NCBI GenBank assembly: GCA_944381225.1
Contig: CALWKJ010000005.1
Location: forward strand, 1 to 24,343
DNA: 24,343 nucleotides
Direction: 5' to 3'
DNA from: an uncultured Clostridia bacterium
GTDB lineage: Bacteria; Bacillota; Clostridia; Christensenellales; UBA1242
How positions within the stretch are numbered: the first letter of the stretch is position 1; each line of letters starts with the position of its first letter. Made by a program: the position numbers and the translations under genes. Below, piece after piece: positions 15,551 through 22,522 of the stretch. The notes beneath the pieces are model-generated. The model was not told the origin of the DNA and did not search any database. It saw only the letters and a program-made list of their open reading frames with translations.

Positions 15551-16732
15551 TTATTTATCGGCGATTACATCAACGCCAGGCAAAACCTCACCACTTATTA
15601 ACTTTAAACTTGCGCCGCCACCGGTTGAAAGATGGTATATCTTTTTTTCTAATTTAAGCGATTTTATTGCTGACAAACTATCACCGCCCCCAACTATGCT
15701 TTTTGCTGAACTTTTTGCAACTGCTTTTGCTATTTTTTTTGTTCCTTCTCTAAAGTTTAAAAACTCAAAAACGCCCATAGGTCCATTCCAAATAATAGTT
15801 TTTGCATTTTTTATTTCATTTACATATTGTTTAATTGTCCTTGCCCCTATGTCCATTCCTATCATTCCAGTTGGAATATACTGCGTTTTAACTTTAAAAG
15901 CTACAGCATTTGGGCTAAAAACTGCTGCGCAAACATGATCTTGTGGCAAAAGTAATCTTTTGTTTTTTTCTTTAGCTTTTTGTAAAATTTCTTTAGCATC
16001 ATTTAGGCACTCTTCTTCATATAAAGAGTTGCCTATTTCTACGCCTTGGGCTTTTAAGAATGTATATGCCATTCCTCCACCAATTAAAACCGTGTCACAA
16101 GTTTCTAATAAATTTTTTACAACTTTCAACTTGTCACTAATTTTTGCGCCTCCTAAGATTGCAATAAATGAGCGTTGTGGATTCTCCAACACAGACGCTA
16201 TTGTATTTATTTCCTTACCCATTAAAAAACCAACGGCATTTGGCAACAATTTGGCAACGCCGTATGTAGAAGAATGTTTTCTATGCGCAGTCCCAAAAGC
16301 GTCATTTACAAAAATATCTGCAAGTTCTGCAAGTTTCGCAGAAAATACTGGGGAATTTTCTTCTTCTTCTTTATAAAATCTAATGTTTTCTAGCACTAAC
16401 ACTTCTCCATCTTCAAGCATATCTACATTTTTTTGAGCTTCTGGGCCTATTGCATTTGAAGAAAATCTAACTTTACAATGCAAATGTTGAACTAAATATT
16501 TAGCAACAGAAACCATGCTTAATTTTGGATTTGGTTCGCCTTTAGGCCTGCCTATGTGAGAACAGATAATAACCTTTGCACCATGGGCTAACAAATACTT
16601 TATAGTTGGAAGTTCTGCCGTAATTCTACTTGCATCTAGTATATTACCACTATCGTCAAGTGGCACATTAAAGTCTACCCTAAGCAAAACTCTTTTGCCT
16701 TTTACATCAATATCTTCTATAGTTCTTTTCAT
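15551..16732 (-). CDS. pgk: Phosphoglycerate kinase
   Basis: It transfers phosphate between 1,3-bisphosphoglycerate and ADP. The 393-residue length is typical. The N-terminal substrate domain has VLLRVDFNVPL and SHIGRPKGE. The C-terminal nucleotide domain has GGAKISDK, NGPMGVFE, GGGDS and the closing STGGGASLKL. ATG 16732 has a purine-rich AAAGGGGG site upstream. A candidate promoter lies at 16751-16779, and tpiA follows in the same unit. The usual gapA partner is not seen next to it. Confidence 0.98.
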   Translation of the reverse strand: MKRTIEDIDVKGKRVLLRVDFNVPLDDSGNILDASRITAELPTIKYLLAHGAKVIICSHIGRPKGEPNPKLSMVSVAKYLVQHLHCKVRFSSNAIGPEAQKNVDMLEDGEVLVLENIRFYKEEEENSPVFSAKLAELADIFVNDAFGTAHRKHSSTYGVAKLLPNAVGFLMGKEINTIASVLENPQRSFIAILGGAKISDKLKVVKNLLETCDTVLIGGGMAYTFLKAQGVEIGNSLYEEECLNDAKEILQKAKEKNKRLLLPQDHVCAAVFSPNAVAFKVKTQYIPTGMIGMDIGARTIKQYVNEIKNAKTIIWNGPMGVFEFLNFREGTKKIAKAVAKSSAKSIVGGGDSLSAIKSLKLEKKIYHLSTGGGASLKLISGEVLPGVDVIADK

Positions 16733-16750
16733 TTGATTTTCCCCCTTTAC

Positions 16751-16779
16751 TAAATATTATTTTAGTACATTATGTGCAA
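16751..16779 (-). promoter_or_regulatory. Candidate pgk-tpiA promoter
   Basis: On the minus strand TTGCAC (16774-16779) is followed by 17 bases and TATTTA (16751-16756), in the 62-base gap after dusB. The -10 box is weak and the gap is A/T-rich, so this is only a candidate. Confidence 0.4.
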
Positions 16780-16794
16780 ATTAAACAAACATTT

Positions 16795-17715
16795 TTAATT
16801 TAAAACTTCTTTTAAAATGTTCAAACTTTCTGTCAAATTGTCGGTTGTTGCAAGTTTTAGTCTAAACTTATTGCCATCTTTAATGTCTTTAACATACCAC
16901 AAAAAATGTTTTCTTAGCGTTTTACATAAAATTTCATCATTATAATATTTCCTTAAAGTATCTACATGCAATTTAACCAAGGAAAATTTGTTTTTTATTT
17001 CGAGATTTTTTAACATTGAAAATATCCAAGGACTTCCAAGTGCTCCTCTGGCTACCATAACACCATCTACGCCTGTTTTTAACATTTTTTCGTAACTAGT
17101 TTTGTCAAACACATCTCCATTCCCTATAACAGGAATGTTTACACTTTGCTTAACTTTTTTTATTGTTTCATAATCAACTTCACCACTGTACATTTGTTCA
17201 CGCGTTCTTCCATGAACAGTTATTGCTTTTGCCCCACATTGCTCGCATATTTTTGCAACTTCACAAGCAACATTATCTCCATTATTAAACCCTATTCTTA
17301 TTTTTACTGTTATAGGTTTTGTTGTTGCTTTTACGCACTTTGTAACTATTTCTTTTATTTTGCTTAAATCTTTTAAAAGTGCACTTCCATCACCATTTTT
17401 AACAATTTTGGGAGCCGGGCATCCAAAATTAATATCTATAATATCAAATTTTTTTAATTGCTCACTTCTACATACTTCTGCCATTTGATCTGCGTCATGC
17501 CCAAAAATTTGAACTGCTTTTATACATTCATCTTCTTCTGTTTGTAAGAGTTGTTTAGTATGTACATTATTAAATCTTAAAGCATTGCAATTTATCATCT
17601 CAATAAACGTCAAATCTGCTCCGCATATTCTACAAACTTTTCTAAAACCAACATCACTAACGCCAGCCATTGGCGCTAAAAACAAATTGCCAACTTCAAG
17701 TTCACCTATTTTCAT
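16795..17715 (-). CDS. dusB: tRNA-dihydrouridine synthase (DusB type)
   Basis: An FMN-dependent enzyme that reduces uridines in the tRNA D-loop. The 306-residue product opens with LFLAPMAGVSD (FMN and substrate loop). It contains INFGCPAPKIVKNGDGSALL with catalytic Cys99, then VKIRIGF, ITVHGRTREQMY, IPVIGNGDV and VMVARGALGSPW, all family hallmarks. ATG 17715 has no Shine-Dalgarno sequence, and an extended -10 promoter ends six bases before it, predicting a leaderless mRNA. The -35 box lies in the last codons of the HU-like gene. Confidence 0.96.
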   Translation of the reverse strand: MKIGELEVGNLFLAPMAGVSDVGFRKVCRICGADLTFIEMINCNALRFNNVHTKQLLQTEEDECIKAVQIFGHDADQMAEVCRSEQLKKFDIIDINFGCPAPKIVKNGDGSALLKDLSKIKEIVTKCVKATTKPITVKIRIGFNNGDNVACEVAKICEQCGAKAITVHGRTREQMYSGEVDYETIKKVKQSVNIPVIGNGDVFDKTSYEKMLKTGVDGVMVARGALGSPWIFSMLKNLEIKNKFSLVKLHVDTLRKYYNDEILCKTLRKHFLWYVKDIKDGNKFRLKLATTDNLTESLNILKEVLN

Positions 17716-17721
17716 ATTTTT

Positions 17722-17750
17722 AGTTTATCAATTTTACTTCATAAATGCAA
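17722..17750 (-). promoter_or_regulatory. dusB promoter placed for a leaderless transcript
   Basis: On the minus strand TTGCAT (17745-17750) is followed by 17 bases and TAAACT (17722-17727), with an extended -10 TG one base before the box. Six bases separate the box from the ATG at 17715, so initiation at the usual distance starts the RNA on the A of ATG. Confidence 0.65.
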
Positions 17751-18017
17751 CTTTTTGCTACACTTAAAAATCACAACTTTTTTAGGTGGAACAAGTTGCA
17801 TTTTGTTGTAGTAAACATTATACACAAACCTTTCATTTTTTTGCTTTAATTCAAAAGTTCCAAATTGTTGTATTTTTAATTTTTGACCTTTTAGTAAAAC
17901 ATCAATAGCCAATTTTTTAACTTCTTTTAATATTTCAAACAAATTTTCTTTTTTAATGTTTAGTTTGCCGTTTATTTTCTTGCTTAAAATAGATATAAAT
18001 TCTTTATTGCTCATCAT
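17739..18017 (-). CDS. Divergent HU/IHF-family DNA-binding protein
   Basis: This 92-residue protein has HU length and layout: two N-terminal helices (NKEFISILSKKI, then a helix ending in AIDVLLKGQKLKI), the hallmark QFGTFEL strand, and a basic C-terminus. Where HU has the flexible arm with RNPxTG and the intercalating Pro, this protein reads VYNVYYNKMQLV, so the arm Pro is absent. HU next to spoVB is a known clostridial arrangement, usually with mazG between; here mazG is missing. Two ATG codons (18017 and 18014) are possible starts, both inside the end of the flippase gene and without a ribosome binding site, so translation may be coupled. Confidence 0.75.
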   Translation of the reverse strand: MMSNKEFISILSKKINGKLNIKKENLFEILKEVKKLAIDVLLKGQKLKIQQFGTFELKQKNERFVYNVYYNKMQLVPPKKVVIFKCSKKLHL

Positions 18018-19560
18018 TTATGTTATTAACAAATTTTTTGCTATTAAACATATCCTTAATATTTTTTAAAGTAATAATTTTAAAAATAAAGCACAGAGAA
18101 AAATAGACTATACAAGCAGATAGAAGCAAAATGACAAATTTTATATATTCATTAATAATTAAAAATTTGTTTAAATAAAAAACGGTCAAATACATAGTTA
18201 TAGATGCAAAAATTGGAATTAATATTTGTTTGTCGTCAAGTTTAAAATTTGTTAATTTTTTCACAAAAATAATATCCAATACACAAACAAAAAATTGACT
18301 TATTGTAATTGCAATTACTAATGACAAAATGTTTAAATTTGTAAACAGTATAAAAAACACCAAACAAATTATTTTTATAAACAGGCCCAGCATTTGACTC
18401 AACAGTGGCAATTTAAATTGTCCAAAACTGTTTAAAGTGCTAGAAGAAATTTGAATTAAAGACATCCACAAAATGTTAAACGACGAAATTGACAAATATA
18501 GAATACTAACATTTATATATTTATTTTCAATTGATGGGAAAAATATTGATAAAATGTTTTTTGAAGTGCCTAAAATTCCAAATGCACATGGCAAACAAAT
18601 TAGCCATACAAAGAAAAATGCACCCTCGATTGTTTTGTTTATGTCTTTTTTTGTTGCAATGTTATATGTAAGCGATGGAATCATTGCCGTAGCAACTGTT
18701 CCAAAAAACAATATGGGGAAATTTACAAGCGGGGCAACCATACCAGTTGCGATTCCAAAAAGCGATGTAGCATCTAATGAATTTATTCCGCTATAAATTA
18801 ACAAATTTACAACTAAGAAAGTGTCAATGCATGACGAAAAAGGCAAAATTATGTTTGAAAACGAAAGAGGTAAAAAATTAAGAAAATTGGTTTTTAATTC
18901 TTTGTATTTAATTTTTGTCTTTGTTCTTGTATGTTGAGATTTTACAAGGTATATAAAGGTCATGTAAACAAAGGAAATTATTTCACTAATTAAAACACCC
19001 AAAAATGCGCCTCCAACTGCATAAATTTGTCCTTTGTCCTTTAAAAAAAGTGCGAATGTTAATCCAAAACACAATTTTGCTAATTGCTCAACAACTCCAC
19101 AAGTAGCTGATGGAACCATGTTTTCCATTCCTTGAAAATATCCTTTATAAACACAAGTAACAGAAGAAAATATAATGCTAAGTGCTACAATGTCGTATCC
19201 TAAATATGATTTGTAGTTGCCTTGTAAAATTGCAAAATCTGAAGAAAAAACAATTAAAAGCAAGGTGGCGAATACAGAATATAAAATTGATATTACTAAA
19301 GATAACTTAACTATATTGTTAATTTTATCAAATTTTTTTTTTGCATAATTCATGGATACTTGTTGAGCTACATATGTTGGCATTGAGCCAGTTATAAAAA
19401 CCAAAAAAAGAGAGTACACAGGGAAAACCATTTGATATAAGCCGATTCCCTCAGTACCAAGAATGTTTGACAAAGGTATTCTGTATACTGCGCCCAAAAA
19501 TTTTGATATTAACAAAAAAACGCTTAGTATTAATGTGTTTTTTACTAATTTGTTTTTCAT
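18004..19560 (-). CDS. SpoVB-like polysaccharide/lipid flippase (MOP superfamily)
   Basis: The 518-residue product is hydrophobic throughout, with around 14 predicted membrane segments. It opens with the SpoVB/MurJ-type signature FLLISKFLGAVYRIPLSNIL and continues with GTEGIGLYQMVFPVYSL, PTYVAQQVS and YKGYFQGMENMVPSA, all typical of the SpoVB/YtgP branch that moves lipid-linked cell-wall precursors during spore cortex synthesis or growth. The downstream HU-like gene fits the spoVB neighbourhood of Clostridia. ATG 19560 lacks a clear ribosome binding site and I found no good promoter. YtgP/MurJ-type activity is the main alternative. Confidence 0.87.
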   Translation of the reverse strand: MKNKLVKNTLILSVFLLISKFLGAVYRIPLSNILGTEGIGLYQMVFPVYSLFLVFITGSMPTYVAQQVSMNYAKKKFDKINNIVKLSLVISILYSVFATLLLIVFSSDFAILQGNYKSYLGYDIVALSIIFSSVTCVYKGYFQGMENMVPSATCGVVEQLAKLCFGLTFALFLKDKGQIYAVGGAFLGVLISEIISFVYMTFIYLVKSQHTRTKTKIKYKELKTNFLNFLPLSFSNIILPFSSCIDTFLVVNLLIYSGINSLDATSLFGIATGMVAPLVNFPILFFGTVATAMIPSLTYNIATKKDINKTIEGAFFFVWLICLPCAFGILGTSKNILSIFFPSIENKYINVSILYLSISSFNILWMSLIQISSSTLNSFGQFKLPLLSQMLGLFIKIICLVFFILFTNLNILSLVIAITISQFFVCVLDIIFVKKLTNFKLDDKQILIPIFASITMYLTVFYLNKFLIINEYIKFVILLLSACIVYFSLCFIFKIITLKNIKDMFNSKKFVNNINDEQ

Positions 19561-19616
19561 ATATATTTATAGTTTTTGGCATTTTAAAATGTTTATACAA
19601 AAAATAAAATTTGATA

Positions 19617-19645
19617 TTTACAAAAAAAAAATTGTGTGATATAAT
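19617..19645 (+). promoter_or_regulatory. Extended -10 promoter of the 19675-20211 gene
   Basis: TTTACA (19617-19622) is followed by 17 bases and a perfect TATAAT (19640-19645), with an extended -10 (TGTGA just before the box). The leader is about 23 bases and carries AAGGAG ahead of ATG 19675. Confidence 0.8.
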
Positions 19646-19674
19646 TTTTTTAAATGAGTTAAAAGGAGAAAACA

Positions 19675-20211
19675 ATGGCAATTAAGACAACTAAACAACC
19701 AGATTCAAATACTACTAGTACAAAACAAATAGATCCAAACAAAATGCTCTTTAATCCAAACAGAATTTTAATACCTTTCCCTTATAGAAGGAATTGGACT
19801 CCTTCCCAACAAAAAGAAAAATATGATGTATATAATTATTTGTTTTCCAACGCTTTTTATGATGTATTAAAAAATGGAAAAGTAAGTGCATTGAGAAGAC
19901 TTGCTATTGAAAATGTGCCAGATGTAAATTATAGACCATATTTTATAAGAGTATTTGACATGCTTGACAAATATTCTGCAACAAACCATGATTTATTAAA
20001 AAGGAATTTAACTGATTTTTGTATTTTCTTTTTTGAGACAAAAGTTGGTAAAGAGTTGTATGAAATGTTTTTCAGAAATGAAAAAATGCCAAATTATGAA
20101 TTTCTATTAAATTTATTTACGGATAAAAGATTCATTTTTGCAGATTCAAAATTATTGGAACAATTAACACTTATGGTTAAAAATGAATATGTTAAAGATT
20201 CATATAAATAA
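19675..20211 (+). CDS. Unrecognised 178-residue cytoplasmic protein
   Basis: ATG 19675 is preceded by AAGGAG and a strong promoter, so the gene is real. The first 30 residues are polar and Thr/Lys/Asn-rich and look disordered. The rest is helical with many aromatic residues (ILIPFPYRRNWTPSQQ, then helices such as VYNYLFSNAFYDVL and DFCIFFFETKVGKEL). There is no signal peptide, membrane segment, Cys pair or enzymatic motif. It is convergent with the other unrecognised gene at 20248-21390 and divergent from the flippase. It runs against most of its neighbours, which suggests a lineage-specific insertion. Function unknown. Confidence 0.88.
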   Translation: MAIKTTKQPDSNTTSTKQIDPNKMLFNPNRILIPFPYRRNWTPSQQKEKYDVYNYLFSNAFYDVLKNGKVSALRRLAIENVPDVNYRPYFIRVFDMLDKYSATNHDLLKRNLTDFCIFFFETKVGKELYEMFFRNEKMPNYEFLLNLFTDKRFIFADSKLLEQLTLMVKNEYVKDSYK

Positions 20212-20217
20212 TAAAAA

Positions 20218-20254
20218 ATTATAAAAAGCACTTTGACTAAGTGCTTTTTATAAT
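20218..20254. terminator. Bidirectional intrinsic terminator, 16-bp stem
   Basis: The arms 20218-20233 and 20239-20254 are perfect complements around a 5-base loop, with A/T outer parts that give T tracts on both strands. It starts seven bases after the plus-strand gene's stop, and its right arm contains the stop codon of the minus-strand gene (20248-20250). Confidence 0.9.
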
Positions 20255-21390
20255 TCAATTTCATCTCCTTCGCTTTTTCCAAAATCATCATTTTTAATTG
20301 TATGATATTTTATTGATTCACTAAATATGTTTTCAAAAGATATTTTTTCTAAATTTAAAGTCTTTTTAATTGCATAAAGTTTCAGCATATCTTTAAAAAT
20401 TTCATTGCCTTTTTTTGTCATGTTTTTAACTGGCTCTTTGTAAGATTGTTTAATTTTTGTATTATTATTGGCATCTTTTATATCGTTTTGGTTTTTATTT
20501 GCCTTTTTAACTTTTTTATTTGCTTTTTTTGCTTTAGTTGAACTTGATGAGGCTTTTGCAGTAGTTTTTGATTTCTTTTTTTCTTGCTCAACAATTTTAG
20601 GCTTATCTTCTTTTTTAACAGAATTTTTTTCCAATATTTCTATACATTTCTTCTTTTTGTTTTTATACATAAGTATATAATTTTGATTAACCAAATCAAG
20701 CCATTTTTTTGTTTCGCCTTTTAATGAAGAATATTTTTTAAAAATAATCTCATCAATTATATCTTTTACAGTTATCCAATATAAATCAGAATTTTTGTTA
20801 ACCGAAACGCTTTTTATCCTTTCTTTCAACTCTTCAAAAATAATTGAATTTGAAAATTCGTACTTATTTAAAATTTTTAATATCTCTTGGGCATAAATTC
20901 TGCTATTCATTGAAATTTCTTTAACAAGAATCTTTAAATGTTCACTTTTCTTATTAATCAATTTTTCAAGAAAATCATAACTGTCTTTTAAATCTTTTCC
21001 ATCATTTTCAAACTTAGTATACAAGTTGAATTCTTTTTTAAGTTTATCAAAATAATCTGCGCCGTCGAAATCTCTATAACTTACCAAAAAAGTTTCAATG
21101 GTTTTTTCTTCACCACAAACTTTATATGTTTCTGTTAAATATAAGCCTGCATAAGTTATCCCTTCGTTTTTAATATTGTTTAGTTTAATTTTAAATTTTA
21201 TGGTTTTGTTTAAAATTTGAGTACTGCATAAAATAAATTCTTGTTTGTATAAATCTATGCATTTTTTAATTTTTACAAGAGAATCTATAACCTCTTTTGA
21301 AAGAACATATTTTTCATCAACGAATTCACCCATTGGAAGAGAATTTTCTAATGCGTTTTTGCTTAAAAATGAATCATAATATTCTGTCAT
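20248..21390 (-). CDS. Unrecognised 380-residue protein with Lys-rich linker
   Basis: ATG 21390 has AAAGGAGG four bases upstream. Residues 1-255 look like a folded alpha/beta region with a strand-rich part (IKFKIKLNNIKNEG, AGLYLTETYKV) and then helices. Residues about 265-320 are a Lys/Ala/Ser/Asn linker (KAKKANKKVKKANK) resembling nucleic-acid-binding tails. The last 60 residues are a short helical segment (GNEIFKDMLKLYAIKKTL) with an acidic end. No membrane segment or known domain is recognised. The Lys-rich linker suggests contact with RNA or DNA, but that is inference. It follows prfA by 61 bases and probably has its own promoter at 21433-21461. Confidence 0.87.
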   Translation of the reverse strand: MTEYYDSFLSKNALENSLPMGEFVDEKYVLSKEVIDSLVKIKKCIDLYKQEFILCSTQILNKTIKFKIKLNNIKNEGITYAGLYLTETYKVCGEEKTIETFLVSYRDFDGADYFDKLKKEFNLYTKFENDGKDLKDSYDFLEKLINKKSEHLKILVKEISMNSRIYAQEILKILNKYEFSNSIIFEELKERIKSVSVNKNSDLYWITVKDIIDEIIFKKYSSLKGETKKWLDLVNQNYILMYKNKKKKCIEILEKNSVKKEDKPKIVEQEKKKSKTTAKASSSSTKAKKANKKVKKANKNQNDIKDANNNTKIKQSYKEPVKNMTKKGNEIFKDMLKLYAIKKTLNLEKISFENIFSESIKYHTIKNDDFGKSEGDEIEL

Positions 21391-21432
21391 AAATCCTCCT
21401 TTAAATTTTATTTTCCATATTTGTTGTTAAAT

Positions 21433-21461
21433 AATATATCATGCATTTATACTAAACCGAA
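21433..21461 (-). promoter_or_regulatory. Candidate extended -10 promoter of the 20248-21390 gene
   Basis: On the minus strand a poor -35 (TTCGGT, 21456-21461) is followed by 17 bases and TATATT (21433-21438), with an extended -10 TG one base before the box. It overlaps the prfA stop codon. The extended -10 could compensate for the weak -35. Confidence 0.45.
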
Positions 21462-22522
21462 AAATTTTCAAGCTTTTGCTTTTGGTCAAATTTCTGCAAT
21501 TCTTCAATCATTTCTTCTATATCGCCATCCATAAAAGAATTCACGTTATATACAGAATAGTTTATTCTATGGTCAGTAATTCTTCCTTGAGGATAATTAT
21601 ATGTTCTTATTCTCTCACTCCTGTCCCCTGTTCCGACTTGATTTTTTCTATTTGCAGAATATTGTGAATCTATTTGATTTTTGTAATAATTGTACAATTT
21701 AGTTTTTAATAGATTCATGGCTTTTTCTCTGTTTTTTATTTGAGAACGCTCATCTTGACACGCCACAACAATTCCAGTTGGCAAATGCGTAATTCTTATT
21801 GCACTTTCTGTTTTGTTAACATGTTGACCTCCTGCCCCACTGCTTCTATATGTGTCTATTTTTAAGTCTTTGTCTAAAATTTCAAAATCAACTTCTTCTA
21901 TTTCGGGCAATACTGCAATTGTTACTGTTGATGTGTGAACTCTTCCCTGTGATTCTGTTTCTGGAACTCTTTGAACTCTATGTACACCACTTTCATATTT
22001 AAGTTTGCTAAAAACATTTGTGCCTTTTATTGTTATACTGCATTGTTTAATTCCACCAAGTTCTGTTTCTTCTAATTCGTTGGTTTCAACGTGCCAGTTA
22101 TTTCTTTCTGCATATCTAATATACATATTCATTAATGTTGAAGCAAAAAGTGAAGCCTCTTCGCCTCCTGCCGCTGGTCTAACTTCTAAAACTACATTTT
22201 TGTCATCGTTTTCGTCTTTGGGTAAAAGCAATATTTGAATTTTTGAATTTAATTCCTCTATTTGTTTTTTTGTTTGCATTATGTCTTCTTTAAATATTTC
22301 AAGCATTTCAGGATCTTTTTCGGTTTTTAAAACCTCTTCACCGTAATTCAAATTTTTAACCAAACTTGCCAATTTTTCATGACAAAGTGCAAGTTCTTCT
22401 ATATTGCTTCTTTCTTTAACCAACTTTTGCCATTTTTTTGTATCAGCAATTATTTCTGGCTTTGAAATTAAGTCTGTCAATTCATCAAATCTTTCTTTAA
22501 TTTTTTGTGTTTGTTCTAACAT
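21452..22522 (-). CDS. prfA: Peptide chain release factor 1
   Basis: RF1 recognises UAA and UAG and triggers peptide release. The 356-residue length is standard. The stop-codon recognition tripeptide is PET at 187-189 (RVPETESQGRVHTS), the usual Firmicutes form of the RF1 P-x-T motif. The catalytic GGQ is at 231-233 (SGAGGQHVNKTESA), whose Gln is the methylation target of PrmC, encoded just upstream. AAAGGAAT precedes ATG 22522 within the end of prmC. The reading frame overlaps prmC by 26 bases, so methylase and substrate are co-expressed. The gene ends in TAG, a codon its own product reads. Confidence 0.98.
   Translation of the reverse strand: MLEQTQKIKERFDELTDLISKPEIIADTKKWQKLVKERSNIEELALCHEKLASLVKNLNYGEEVLKTEKDPEMLEIFKEDIMQTKKQIEELNSKIQILLLPKDENDDKNVVLEVRPAAGGEEASLFASTLMNMYIRYAERNNWHVETNELEETELGGIKQCSITIKGTNVFSKLKYESGVHRVQRVPETESQGRVHTSTVTIAVLPEIEEVDFEILDKDLKIDTYRSSGAGGQHVNKTESAIRITHLPTGIVVACQDERSQIKNREKAMNLLKTKLYNYYKNQIDSQYSANRKNQVGTGDRSERIRTYNYPQGRITDHRINYSVYNVNSFMDGDIEEMIEELQKFDQKQKLENFSV

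Noticed and set aside
19561..19611. Leaderless or sigma-E promoter for the SpoVB-like gene
   Set aside because: A TATAAA lies five bases before the ATG, but no -35 element sits at a suitable distance and I could not match a sigma-E pattern; the sequence is too A/T-rich to trust.
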